Notes: generated from the letters alone by a model not told the origin. A stretch of 64,000 nt of DNA from JAJPJE01 sp963848375 (GCA_963848375.1 CAWKDK010000027.1:1-64000), one strand, 5' to 3'. Counted from the stretch's first letter, positions 29,598 to 39,881 are shown. Program-made: numbers and translations.

Positions 29598-31223
29598 TCA
29601 GCTCGCAAGGATTCGGAACGAAAATGCATACTTGCATGGCGGAACATCAGGCACTTGAATCTCCAGGCCTTGTGTTCCCCGCGACCACTTCAGCTCACTT
29701 TTCGCTCCAAGCAACTCTACCTTCCGAATTTGGCGAGGATAGTTTGCGGAGCCTTCGGCCAGTGACTTGATAACCATCTTGCCTTCAGTTGGCCAGCCCA
29801 GCCCGATGGCATAGAGTGCTTCACCCTTCGTAGTGAATCGCAGGTCTGTGTGGTCGAACTTGTACTTCGATAATTCGTATGACGATATTTTGTTGGCCTG
29901 CGTCGACGGACCTTCCCCATAGATCTTCCACGGGCGCGTACCTTTGATCGCTTCAGAATTAACCTGTTGCCATTCAGCGAGCTCGTCCAGGAATGACATC
30001 TCGTCGCTGTCCGGCTCTCCATGGCCGGGCAGTGGAATGCTTAACAGGAGATTGCCGTTCTTGCTGACGATATCCACCAGCAAAGGGATTATCAACGAGG
30101 CTTTCTGGTACGTGTGGTTTGTAAAGAGAGTCCGGTTGTAATGCCACTGCCCTATGCAAGCCTCTGTCTGCCATGGTTCTGCCTGAAGGCGATCCGCCAT
30201 CGACATTTCGAAGTCGCGTGTTAGCGTGCCCCACACCGGCTCCGGAACCTCCTTCAGGTCAACCACTCCTTCCAGGCGACCGTGATTTGCCTGCATATTC
30301 TTGTTGTAGTAATAAGCCATGATCTGCGGAGCCAAATCCGGGATTCCTAACCACACCTGCAAATCCGGAGCGAAGGCACCGCCGGCGTCAAAGGTGAACT
30401 GAGCGCCGTCGTCGAAGTTCAAAATGTCGGGACTATAGCTGTCGATGACATCCTGCACGCGCAGCAGGAATTGCTGAACGAACTCAGGGCAGGGCGTATT
30501 TTTCGCATGCGGTTTGCCGTTGAGCATCTGGGGATCCATGCCCTCCCACCATTTGCCCTTGCCATCGCGCATTGTTTGCATGCCGTCGTACGGAACTCCA
30601 GCCAGCGGCCCGGTCTTGTCACTTTTGTAACGAACGGGAAGAAACTCATCCCATGTGCGGTGCGGAGTTCCGTGGTAGCTCACGCCAAATCGCAGCCCGT
30701 TAGCCCGTGCGACTTTGGCCCACGTCCCCACTATGTCGCGCTTCGGGCCTACGTTGACGCAGTTCCATGGCTGATACTTCGAATTCCAACAATCGAAATT
30801 ATCGTGGTGGGTGGCTAGAGCGACGAGGTACTCCGCTCCGGCGCGTTTATAGAGTTTGACGAGGGCTTCCGGGTCCCATCTTTCTGCTTTCCAGAGATGA
30901 CAAACGTCCTTGTATCCGAACTGTGATGGGTGGCCGAAATGCTTTACGTGGTATTCGTATTGCGCAGACCCCTGCATGTACATGTTTCGCGCGTACCAAT
31001 CCCCCTGCTCAGGCACGCATTGCGGACTCCAATGCGCCCAGATTCCGAATTTCGCGTCACGAAACCAATCTGGGCAGCGGTATGACTTCAGAGACTCCCA
31101 GAACGGCGAGAAAGGCCCATCTGGAACTTGCCCTTGAAAGAGCCGCGAGTCACCGAATACCTTGGAGGCTCCAGTCAATGCCAAGGCACAAGCTCCGCCT
31201 AGCAGGAGTGATCGACGGTTCAA
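29598..31223 (-). CDS. secreted GH29 alpha-L-fucosidase
   Basis: 541 residues. The N-terminus MNRRSLLLGGACALALTGA has paired arginines and may be a Tat signal. GH29 motifs: WFRDAKFGIWAHWSPQCVPE, YLVALATHHDNFDCWNS and the nucleophile segment DSYSPDILNFDDG (Asp near 280). It should release L-fucose from plant or microbial glycans outside the cytoplasm, feeding FucP. It is the promoter-proximal gene of a minus-strand pair with the GH42 gene, convergent with the catabolic operon. Confidence 0.92.
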   Translation of the reverse strand: MNRRSLLLGGACALALTGASKVFGDSRLFQGQVPDGPFSPFWESLKSYRCPDWFRDAKFGIWAHWSPQCVPEQGDWYARNMYMQGSAQYEYHVKHFGHPSQFGYKDVCHLWKAERWDPEALVKLYKRAGAEYLVALATHHDNFDCWNSKYQPWNCVNVGPKRDIVGTWAKVARANGLRFGVSYHGTPHRTWDEFLPVRYKSDKTGPLAGVPYDGMQTMRDGKGKWWEGMDPQMLNGKPHAKNTPCPEFVQQFLLRVQDVIDSYSPDILNFDDGAQFTFDAGGAFAPDLQVWLGIPDLAPQIMAYYYNKNMQANHGRLEGVVDLKEVPEPVWGTLTRDFEMSMADRLQAEPWQTEACIGQWHYNRTLFTNHTYQKASLIIPLLVDIVSKNGNLLLSIPLPGHGEPDSDEMSFLDELAEWQQVNSEAIKGTRPWKIYGEGPSTQANKISSYELSKYKFDHTDLRFTTKGEALYAIGLGWPTEGKMVIKSLAEGSANYPRQIRKVELLGAKSELKWSRGTQGLEIQVPDVPPCKYAFSFRILAS

Positions 31224-31238
31224 CCTTGCGTACCTCCT

Positions 31239-31615
31239 TCAGTGCGTCGGGACATCTGCTTCTTTATCTTCTCCAAGGTCGCCCTGTACAACATCATTGC
31301 TGCGCATCGGCGGCGACAACCCGAGGGGGCCGTCTTCTCCGACTTGGACAACGCGACCAGCTTCCGGAAGATCGCGTGTGAGTTTCTTTAGCTCATCAAG
31401 TTGTGCCGGTTTCAAATCCCTGGGTGCACTCATCTCTATAGGCTGAATAGGCATCGTTGGCGCGGAAGACCCGGTGCGATGGATCTTCAAACGATAGCTG
31501 CCTGCATTCATGTGAGCAAGAGTAAGTTCTATTGCTGGTGCGAGTGTGGCGGAGATGGTTTGCTCGACTCGCAGGCACGCAGGCCGATCAAGCGCACTGG
31601 CCTGGCCTGGAATGC
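31239..31615 (-). pseudogene. remnant of a GH39 beta-xylosidase C-terminus
   Basis: Read on the minus strand, EQTISATLAPAIELTLAHMN leads into AGSYRLKIHRTG, then the frame shifts so that FRANDAYSAYRD is read from another frame, then shifts back to MSAPRDLKPAQLDELKKLTR, DLPEAGRVVQVGEDG and PMRSNDVV. This order is the characteristic end of GH39 beta-xylosidases (IHRTGYRANDxYxAYLDM..). No catalytic domain remains: only about 115 codons with two compensating indels. It is wedged between the fucosidase start and the end of a TPR gene, and marks a lost glycosidase of the same locus. Confidence 0.65.
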
Positions 31616-31616
31616 T

Positions 31617-32630
31617 TCACCGTTGTTGTCCTGCCTTGAGTGAAGCAAGAGCGTTGCGGACGCTCCCGGCCTGAGGGCTGTCTGGTTTCTCTGTCAGAAA
31701 GAGCTGGAACTGGGCAATAGCTGCTTCGGGATGATTTTGCATTGCAAGGACCTTACCAGCCATGATGTGCACTTCCGCGAATTCTTCGTGATTGGCTAGA
31801 ACATGAATACGCTGAACGTCCAGAAGGGCCTTGTCGTATTCCTTATTCGCGAACTCCGTGCCGGCAAGCACGGCCAAAGCGTCAGGCATGGATGGATTTA
31901 GAGCCATCACTTTCTCCAGTAACGACTCCGACTCTGCGTAGTTTTGATCCTGGAGATCCATTCGTGCCAGATTGACATATGCCGGCAGGTACTTGTCATC
32001 AACCTGAATCGACCTCGAGAAGAGTTCTCTCGCCTGAACGCGATGAGAGTCTTTGATCGCAATCACTCCCAAAAGGTTAAAGGCGCGCGCATATTGCGGA
32101 TACGCGGCAATGGCTTTTTCGAAGTGTGCAGTAGCCTGCGCCATGTCACCCTTGGAATACGCATCCAGTCCTTTTTCCATTTCCGCGCCGGCCTTCTTCG
32201 GAATATTCATTTCACTGACAGAAATAGTCGGCGATGCTGGTGCTGATTCCGTTGTCTCCTTCCGGTTCGCAAGTTTCACATAAACGGTTTCTGAGTGCAT
32301 CTGCTCTAGCGCATTGATCGTGAAATACGCAGTGGTAACCGGCTCAATGCCGATTCCGGACACTCTCAGCCTGTAGGTCCTTCCAGTGCCTACTTGTAAT
32401 TGCGCGGGCTCATCTCCAGTCACATGGCTGGTCGCAATCGTCGTTCCCTCGGCGGAAAGCACCTCGACCTGGATTGGCACCTCGATGCTCCGCTCGTCAT
32501 TAGCCCGAACGCGCACCGACAGATCGCAGTTGTCATTCGACTGCATCTGGGCGACGAGGCATGACGAGAGCGCCAGCAGGACCAAAACGATTTTGACAGA
32601 CTTGTTAATAATTCTTCCGCTCCTCAGCAA
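31617..32630 (-). CDS. exported TPR protein with N-terminal beta domain
   Basis: 337 residues: hydrophobic signal (14-27, ending LVAQ), a beta-rich segment (35-125, SVRVRANDERSIEVPIQVEV), a linker, then four to five TPRs (150-330, for example GLDAYSKGDMAQATAHFEKA and ARAFNLLGVIAIKDSHRVQA). Likely a periplasmic or outer-membrane scaffold. It is divergent from a CRTAC1-TPR operon, with about 170 bases between starts, and belongs to the locus of secreted TPR/CRTAC1/VWFA genes. Confidence 0.75.
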   Translation of the reverse strand: MLRSGRIINKSVKIVLVLLALSSCLVAQMQSNDNCDLSVRVRANDERSIEVPIQVEVLSAEGTTIATSHVTGDEPAQLQVGTGRTYRLRVSGIGIEPVTTAYFTINALEQMHSETVYVKLANRKETTESAPASPTISVSEMNIPKKAGAEMEKGLDAYSKGDMAQATAHFEKAIAAYPQYARAFNLLGVIAIKDSHRVQARELFSRSIQVDDKYLPAYVNLARMDLQDQNYAESESLLEKVMALNPSMPDALAVLAGTEFANKEYDKALLDVQRIHVLANHEEFAEVHIMAGKVLAMQNHPEAAIAQFQLFLTEKPDSPQAGSVRNALASLKAGQQR

Positions 32631-32801
32631 TCTCTGGCTGCAAATGTCTTCGCGGTCCTGGTCGGCTGTGCCGACAGAGGGTCGTGACTATAACTCCTGA
32701 GTAGGCGAAGAGCAAATAGGATGCAAGCGCGCCACGGATTCGTTCCTAAGGCTCAGATTCGATACCAACAAATGTGAGCTGTCTTATAAGATTACGGCGA
32801 T

Positions 32802-34562
32802 ATGGATCGCCGCGAATTCCTTGCCATCCTCGCCGCAGGAGCCGCAGGAGCCGGTATTGCCGGGGCACAGGAGTTGGGGGGCATGGCCTCCCGTGGGGTT
32901 AGGCCACAACCGCGCGGAAAACCTTCGGGGCTTCCATTTCACGCGCACTTCACCGATGTCGCCGCGCGCGCTGGCCTGCGCGCACCGGTGATCTTCGGTC
33001 CCCCAAATCGCATGGATTACATCCTGGAGTCGATGGGTTGCGGTGTCGCCTTCCTCGACTATGACAACGACGGCTGGCTCGACATCTTCCTGCTGTCGGG
33101 GACACGCCACGAAGGGCCGGTGAAGGGGGCGACCAACCGGCTCTATAAGAACAACCGCGATGGCACCTTTACCGACGTCACCCAAAAAGCGGGTCTGGTA
33201 AGCCAAGGGTGGGCATTCGGCGTGACCGTCGGTGACTACAATAACGACGGTCTCGAGGATCTCTTCATCACCGGCTGGCCTCAGAACATCCTGTACCGTA
33301 ACAACGGCGATGGCACTTTCACCGACGTCACGGAGTCAGCTGGTCTGCTGCATCCAGGCCCGCGCTGGGGCACTGGTTGCACGTGGGTGGACTACGACCG
33401 CGATGGCCGCCTTGATCTATTCGTCTCCAACTACCTGGTTTTCGACTTCGACAAGATCTCACCCACGGGGAAGGACCCCAACTGTAACTTCAAAGGTGTT
33501 CCGGTGAATTGTGGCCCGCGCGGTCTGACACCGGAACGCCCCATGCTCTATCACAACAATGGCGACGGGACTTTCACGGACGTCACTGCTCGTTCCGGCA
33601 TCGGTGCCGTGCCGCCAACATTCGGCCTGACTGCCGTGGCGGCGGATCTGGACGGTGATGGCTGGCAGGAAATCTATTTGGCCTGCGATTCCACTCCCAG
33701 CCTGCTCTTCCACAACCGCGGAGACAACACCTTTGAGGAGCAGGGACTGCAATGGGGCTTGGCCGTGAACGAGGACGGCAACGAACAGGCCGGCATGGGT
33801 ATCGGCATCGGTGATTTTGACACCGATGGCTCGCTCGACGTGCTGAAGACCCATTTCGCAGAAGATACCGTAGCTCTGTACCGGAATAAGGGCCGACTCG
33901 GGTTTGAAGATGTCACCTTGAAATCTGGGTTGGGTGTGGAGACCCGCTATGTCGGTTGGGGCAGTGGCATCGTCGACTTGGACAACGACGGACTGCCGGA
34001 CCTGTTCTGGGTGACGGGAAGCACCTTCCCCGAGGTTGAACAGAAGCATCCGGAGTTTCCGCATAAGACGCCACGGGTGTTATTTCGAAACTTGGGCGGC
34101 GGCCGATTCGAAGAGCTTCTTGATGCCGCTGGTCCAGCGATCGCGGAGTCCCACGCCAGCCGCGGCGTGGCCTTTGGCGACTTCGATAATGATGGCGACC
34201 TCGATATTCTAATCATGAACATCAACGAACCACCGTCGTTGCTGCGCAATGATGTCAGTGGCACCGGGCACTGGCTGAAAGTGAAGCTGGTGGGAACTCG
34301 TTCAAACACCAGCGCCATCGGCGCAGTGGTCACCGTGGCGTACGGTGGCCGCAGGCAGGCTCAGGGAGTGCTGGCGTCCTCGGGATATCTTTCCTCCGGA
34401 GACCGGCGCTTGCACTTCGGTCTGGGAGCAGCTACGACTGCGGACGTTGAAATCGCCTGGCCCAACGGCACGCGCGACACCGTGAAGAGCGTCGGTGTCG
34501 ATCAGTTGGTCACTGTGAAAGAAGGCGCTGGAATAGTCGCGAAGGAGCGATTTCACCGATGA
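32802..34562 (+). CDS. CRTAC1 family protein (FG-GAP/VCBS repeats, ASPIC/UnbV)
   Basis: 586 residues. MDRREFLAILAAGAAGAG is a twin-arginine-like export signal. The body holds at least six Asp-rich FG-GAP/VCBS repeats (DYDNDGWLDIF, DYNNDGLEDLF, DYDRDGRLDLF, DLDGDGWQEIY, DFDTDGSLDVL, DLDNDGLPDLF, DFDNDGDLDIL), forming a calcium-binding beta-propeller, and an ASPIC/UnbV domain at the C-terminus (GTRSNTSAIGAVVTVAY, then LHFGLGAATTADVEIAWPNG). Function unknown; such proteins are thought to bind extracellular ligands. Its stop overlaps the next start by ATGA, an operon with the following TPR gene. Confidence 0.88.
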   Translation: MDRREFLAILAAGAAGAGIAGAQELGGMASRGVRPQPRGKPSGLPFHAHFTDVAARAGLRAPVIFGPPNRMDYILESMGCGVAFLDYDNDGWLDIFLLSGTRHEGPVKGATNRLYKNNRDGTFTDVTQKAGLVSQGWAFGVTVGDYNNDGLEDLFITGWPQNILYRNNGDGTFTDVTESAGLLHPGPRWGTGCTWVDYDRDGRLDLFVSNYLVFDFDKISPTGKDPNCNFKGVPVNCGPRGLTPERPMLYHNNGDGTFTDVTARSGIGAVPPTFGLTAVAADLDGDGWQEIYLACDSTPSLLFHNRGDNTFEEQGLQWGLAVNEDGNEQAGMGIGIGDFDTDGSLDVLKTHFAEDTVALYRNKGRLGFEDVTLKSGLGVETRYVGWGSGIVDLDNDGLPDLFWVTGSTFPEVEQKHPEFPHKTPRVLFRNLGGGRFEELLDAAGPAIAESHASRGVAFGDFDNDGDLDILIMNINEPPSLLRNDVSGTGHWLKVKLVGTRSNTSAIGAVVTVAYGGRRQAQGVLASSGYLSSGDRRLHFGLGAATTADVEIAWPNGTRDTVKSVGVDQLVTVKEGAGIVAKERFHR

Positions 34563-35605
34563 CTCGGTTCGTGACGGCCCTCTGTTTGTTAGCGATCGCA
34601 GCAGGAATCTCTCTGGCACAGGATCAGAAGAGCGACGCGGATCCGCACCTTGCCCGCGGCATGCAACTGATGCAACAGCAGCTGTTCGAGGCGGCTGCCA
34701 ACGAATTTCAGCAAGCCGTCACGCGCGATCCGGCGAATCCGCGGGCGCGGTTAGAATTGGCCGTCTGCCTCTTGTCACTCGGCCGCAATGAGGAAGCACG
34801 CCGCGAGTTCGAGAAGCTTCAGAAGCAGACCGGCGAATCGCGCTACATCACTTACTACCTGGGGAGGCTGGACCTCTTATCGGACGACTACAAATCGGCC
34901 ATCCAGCGCCTCGGATCGGTCGCCGAGCACCCCCCGTTTCCAGACACCGCCTTTTATTTGGGAACGGCATATATATCGTCAGGCAACGTAACGGAGGGAA
35001 TAAGTTGGCTGGAGCGCGCAGCCAAGCTCCTGCCTCACGACTATCGCGTCCATTACCGGTTGGCTCGCGCCTACTCCAGCGCCGGACGCGAGGAGGAGGC
35101 GACTCGCGAGTACAGTCTCTACGCCCAGTATAAGGATGAACATAAGAACACAGAAAAGGACGTCCGCGACTGCACTACCGCCCTCCGAACCCGACCACTG
35201 ACGGAAGCGCGCGAGATCTGCCATCGTGTGTCCGACGCCACCAACCCGGAGAAGCTCACGCTGCTTGGGCAGCTGTTCGGCGATGCGGGCGCCTTCGCGG
35301 ATGCTGTCGATCCGCTAAGTGAGGCGACGCGTCTCGATCCTGGCTCGTTCGAGGCATGGCATAACCTGGGACTCACCTACTTCCGCTTGCAGCAATACGC
35401 AGAGGCGCGCGCACCGCTGGAGAAGGCTGTTGCTTTGCGCCCCGACTACTACGGTTCAGTGGTGCTCCTTGGTGCGACGCTCTACATGTTGGGTGATAAC
35501 GACGCCGCGCTGCCGGTGCTGGAGCACGCTAACCGTCTGAATCCCGCCGATACTCAGACTGCGGCCGTGCTGGAAAAGCTTCGCGCCGAAAAACAGAAAC
35601 GATGA
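34559..35605 (+). CDS. exported TPR protein, partner of the upstream CRTAC1 protein
   Basis: 348 residues with a signal peptide ending ISLAQD. About eight TPR-like helices pairs, for example ARGMQLMQQQLFEAAANEFQ, TAFYLGTAYISSGNVTEGIS, WHNLGLTYFRLQQYAEARAP. Translational coupling (4-base ATGA overlap) to the CRTAC1 gene suggests the two proteins act together outside the cytoplasm, perhaps as scaffold and ligand-binding propeller; that is an inference. Confidence 0.78.
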   Translation: MTRFVTALCLLAIAAGISLAQDQKSDADPHLARGMQLMQQQLFEAAANEFQQAVTRDPANPRARLELAVCLLSLGRNEEARREFEKLQKQTGESRYITYYLGRLDLLSDDYKSAIQRLGSVAEHPPFPDTAFYLGTAYISSGNVTEGISWLERAAKLLPHDYRVHYRLARAYSSAGREEEATREYSLYAQYKDEHKNTEKDVRDCTTALRTRPLTEAREICHRVSDATNPEKLTLLGQLFGDAGAFADAVDPLSEATRLDPGSFEAWHNLGLTYFRLQQYAEARAPLEKAVALRPDYYGSVVLLGATLYMLGDNDAALPVLEHANRLNPADTQTAAVLEKLRAEKQKR

Positions 35606-35736
35606 GCGTCCTCGACTCGGAACATTGAGGTCGCGAGTGTCCTCATCCCCAGCATTTTCTACCGCTACAGCTCCGAGAAAAAATGGGGATCTAGAGGGCT
35701 AAAAGGAATTGGCTTCTCGATGCTCGACAGAAACGA

Positions 35737-35748
35737 GTAATCGTTTAC
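35737..35748. promoter_or_regulatory. LacI-like palindrome near the 3' end of the broken TonB gene
   Basis: GTAATCGTTTAC differs by one base from GTAAACGTTTAC found twice at 39606-39638. It lies between two gene ends with no start codon nearby, so it may be chance or a relic. Confidence 0.25.
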
Positions 35749-35835
35749 CGATTTTGACAGTGTCTCCCTGTGCCTACCCGTGGTGCTGATCCTCTTATCT
35801 CGCTCCGCGCACGAAGAACATGGTGACGTAACAAT

Positions 35836-35862
35836 AAAAAAGGGCGGCCCGGGATGCCGCCC
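35836..35862 (-). terminator. rho-independent terminator of the TonB gene
   Basis: On the minus strand GGGCGGC (35862-35856) pairs with GCCGCCC (35848-35842), followed by six Ts (35841-35836). It is 22 bases past the probable stop of the broken TonB receptor. Confidence 0.75.
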
Positions 35863-35883
35863 CTTTTCTATTCACAGATCGAA

Positions 35884-38800
35884 CTACCAGCTGAATTTGA
35901 TCGCCATCTGCATAATTCGGTGGCCGAGTCTTGTAGCTTGCGACTCCGAACGTTTTGCCTCCGTTGGCGACCAGTTGGCCTTGCGGATTGAAGTTCAGGT
36001 TCAAGGCCGGATCGTTTGAGATGAAGGTGGGATTCGCATGGTTCAGGAAGTTGTATCCCGAGAAGCGGAATTGCAATTTCTTGTTCTCGGAGGCTCCCCA
36101 GGTGAAATTCTTGAACAGCGACAGGTCGGTATTAAAGAATCCTGGGCCGGTCAAAGTTGGGAAGACATAGCTGCCCTGCTGGCCAGGTGTGGCAAAACCC
36201 TGGAAGCAGTTGCCGTTGATGTACTGGTGCGGCCCAAGATTTTTCCGTGGATCGCAGATCACCTTCGGCATGAGCAGGACGTCCGGGGTGCCAAGTACGT
36301 TCTGGCTGCTTGCCTGAATCGGCACAGCAAGCGTCTTACCCATGAACGTTGTACCCGCCGGGATATAGGCGGTGTAGTTGAAGTTGGCGATTGCTGCCGC
36401 TTGCAGCTTGCAGGTCTGCGCCGCTTTGATACTGGCCAATGCCGGAAACCTGCCAGTTGTTGAATACGCTTTTCACCAACTTGTTCTCGCTGTTGAGATT
36501 GGGAACCTGGTAGACGTAAGCGAGGTTGAAAATATGCGTGCGGTTGTTGGGCAGCGTTCCGTAGTTGTTCTTGAGATTGGTCGGATCGCCGATGTTTCCT
36601 CCGCCGCCATTCTCGCCGCGAATACCCAGCGCCTTACCAAAAGTGTAGTTAGCCATGTAGGTGAAGCGCCCTGCCTGCTTGTTCCACGACACCTGCAAGC
36701 TGTTGTAGTTCGAGTACATCTCGATGGTTGAGGATCTTTAGGGTCCCGCCATAGTGCGCGCCGAACGGGCGCGCTGCCAGTATGTGAGGGTCCGAAAAGC
36801 CGTTGCTATGGCTGCGGTCTCGGATTGTCGCAAGAAGCCCCACTACCGTCCGTCGAGTGTGGGATCGCAATTCGGCAGCCAGCCTATACCGGACCGCTGA
36901 TTGAACAAACGTGCCAACTCCCAAGATCATTGATCTGGGAGAAGTTATTGTTGTAGTTGCTGAGATAATCGGCCTTATTGCCGACGTAAGCAACTTCCAG
37001 CACGCTATTCCATGGCATACCGCTCGGCCACAGTTAAGCTGTAGCTCTGTACCCTTGGCTGCGCCGAGTCAGTCGGATCCAGCGCAGACACACTGCTCGG
37101 GCGCGGAAACGCTGGAACTGAGCGGCGCCAGTGAAGTCAGGTTCGACTCCTTGAGTGTCGGAGACGAGAACGATCCACGCACAACGTTGTAAGCGCGGTT
37201 CTGCACGTTCTGTTCATCGTGGTAACGATACATACCGTACCCGCCACGAAGAACGGTTCGCCCGCTGCCGAACACATCCCAGGCAAAACCGACGCGCGGA
37301 TTATAGAAGAAGGCCCTGCTCGGCGTACCCGAGAGTGGCGTTGAAGCGTTGCGGCTGTTCCATTCGATACCCGGGAACGTCACTCCGTTTGACCGCAGCG
37401 CCTTGGCCAGCCGCGTACAGGTTGGGATACCAGGCGGCAAAGCCATAGCCGGTGGTATCGGTCCAGGGACCGAGGTGAGAGACTCGCATGCCGTACTCCA
37501 GGGTCAGGCGATGCGAAACCTTCCAGGAATCCTGCCCATAGAACTCCGTGGCCATGTAACGGAAAGCGGGAACGACGTCGTAATTCGTTTCCGAATACTG
37601 GGTTGTCTGCCCGATGAGCATGTCCGCATATGCATTGCCGCTACTGCTTCTGCCCCAGCTGCTGAATACAGCGGACCGTTGACGGTACTGTTTCCGGGTT
37701 GCGAGTTCCAGGCGCGCTCCCAATAGAAACCAAACTTGCTGGTGTGAGTTCCCCAAACCTTGTAGACATTGTCCGCCACTGAAGGCAGGGTCTTCTTGGC
37801 GTACACCGTTCCGTTGAGCTCAAATCCGGCGTTGAGCATGTTGGAAATACCGTCGCCCCAGCCCGTCATCTGCGGGAAGATGAGCTTGTCCTGGTTATGC
37901 GTGGTTGAAGAGCATGTTGTAGTTGAGGCCCAGCGATCCACGCTGCACTTTTGTCGGATCCTGAAAACTGTTGGGCAGGTTCAGCCATGTGTAGCTGAAC
38001 ACCACCTCGTTGGTCAGCGTGGGACTGATGACCTTCGTCAAATTCGCAGTTACCACTTCGGAATGACTGGTTTCGAGTAGATGGGGTGGGATAGGGAGTC
38101 GTCGGCGAAGCCCAGCTCTGTGCATTTCCCGTCCACAGCGTATCAAGGCTCTCCTCGGCGGAATCATTCTGCCGGTTGTACGAGACATACAACTTTGTCG
38201 AATCGGTAATGTTGTAGTCGACACGTCCCCGGATTTGGAACATGTTCGAATAGCGTGTTTGGGAGTTGATATAGTTCACGCCGCCATTGGCCCCCGGATC
38301 CACGTTCGGCAGAGGATACGTATTCATCAACGCAAGCCCATTCGGGTCGATGAGATTCGAGGGAAGAATCCCGTTCACGTATCCGTGGATTGTTCGGCAC
38401 GCCCGTGATGGCAGAGCCGTTCAGCAGTTGCTGAGATAGGCAGCATCGCTGAAATCTCCGTTCCGCATCGCCTGCGTCGGAACGACTGCGCGGTAAATAC
38501 CGTTGTCTACGTTCTGTCTGTACGCCTGCGTGGCGAAGAAGAAGAACATCTTATGGTGTTCCCGGTTGAACTTCGTCCATGGGAAAACCACAGGGCCGCC
38601 GATTTGCGCGCCAGGATACCAGTAACTCGTCTCCGGGCGAGGCGCACCGCTGGCCGGCGGGTTCCGCTGGAATGAGGCCGGCATTGTTGTTGAGCCAGTC
38701 GTTGGCATTGAAGATGGAATAGCGGTTGTAGAGATAAATTTCGCCGTGGTACTGATCGCCGCCCGATTTGCCGATGGCATTGATGACAACCGGCCCCTTC

Positions 38801-39549
38801 GACGAGTCGGCACCGAAGTTCGACGTCAACACCTTCACTTCCGATGTCATGTCGGCGTTGGTATTCATGGCTTGGCCGCAGTTGCACCCAGGATCAATAA
38901 TGTGGGCGCCATCCGAGGTGATGTCCATGGCCGCGATGCGCAAACCGTTCGGAGCGAAGTTCTGCACCGGTCCATTGCCGGTGCGCTCGTCCGATGCGGC
39001 GTACGACGATTGGTTTATGACTCCGCCCGTCATAGCCATGCCTGGCATGATCTTGACGAACTCAGCGGCGTTCTGCCCGACTATGGCGACATTCTGCAGG
39101 ATCTTCTCGGTGATAAGGTTCGACTTCTCACCCGAGTCGATCGGCGTAATCTGGGCGGCGGTGGCTTCAACAGTAATGGTTTCCTTTGCCGCACCCGGCG
39201 TCAGCTTGATTCCCGATACATTGCGCTTATCGCTCGCGTTGAGGACGACAGACGTAGTCTCCCACGCGGCAAAACCAGCCATCTCCACCCTGATCGTGTA
39301 ACTGCCAGGTGGGACTGCAGCGAAGGTGAAGTAGCCATCTGAGTTACTGACCGTGCGCCTCAGGTCGCCGCTCGACTCATTCGTCAGGATCACATTCGCC
39401 TTAGGAACGATCGCGCCTGATGAATCAAACACGGTTCCAGTAAGGGTCGCGTTGGTCGTTTGCGCATTTCCCGCCAAGCTAACAAACATCAGCATGGCAG
39501 CGATTGCTAAGATCGAAAATCTCGCTAGACAGCCCCTATTAATATCCAT
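35884..39549 (-). pseudogene. TonB-dependent receptor, heavily frameshifted
   Basis: The N-terminal 300 residues are intact from the ATG at 39549: signal peptide (LAGNAQ), carboxypeptidase-regulatory-like domain (TLTGTVFDSSGAIVPKANV) and most of the plug (NADMTSEVKVLTSNFGADSS). Beyond about 38670 homology hops between all three frames; jumps are visible near 38670, 38425, 38385, 38080, 37900, 37650, 37400, 37075, 37015, 36720, 36440 and 35940, with further disorder between 36720 and 37000. The true C-terminus is in a third frame (GHRIMQMAIKFSW, stop 35884-35886). Full length would be about 1,220 residues, normal for Acidobacterial receptors. Neighbouring genes are intact, so this is local decay, or a local assembly fault. 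Its promoter region still has two perfect LacI-type operators and a palindromic box. Confidence 0.88.
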
Positions 39550-39605
39550 AGATCTGCGCCTCTCCAGTTAACCGGCGATTTGAGTCCTGCTCCGACCTTC
39601 CCCTT

Positions 39606-39638
39606 GTAAACGTTTACTCAAGTTCAGTAAACGTTTAC
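39606..39638. promoter_or_regulatory. pair of perfect LacI-type operators
   Basis: GTAAACGTTTAC occurs twice, at 39606-39617 and 39627-39638; each is a perfect 12-bp palindrome with the central CG of LacI-family operators, and centres are 21 bases apart (two helical turns, same face). They lie 57-89 bases upstream of the TonB receptor start on the minus strand and resemble the site in the fucose promoter. Confidence 0.75.
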
Positions 39639-39726
39639 CCAAAAAACCGGATGGCTCAAACCACTCACAGATGTCCAAGCGCAATACAACAGGGCTAATA
39701 CAAATCAACAAGGTGTTTCACGGCGG

Positions 39727-39747
39727 TTTCACGGTGTATACCCCGTC
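39727..39747. promoter_or_regulatory. imperfect palindromic box shared with 44400-44420
   Basis: TTTCACGGTGTATAC then CCCGTC; the 18-bp palindrome CACGGTGTATACACCGTG is kept with two mismatches. It lies about 180 bases upstream of the broken TonB receptor start. The direct repeat TTTCACGG also occurs at 39716-39723. Confidence 0.6.
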
Positions 39748-39881
39748 CTTTTGTACATTTCACCGCGAAATTTTCTCGATAAGGGAGAGAAGTCTTGAGG
39801 TTGTGCTTCCTATGCTGGGGTTTACTTCGGTTGGGCGTTTGACCAGTCTGGCGATGGGTTCCAAATCCAATTTCCGGAAGC

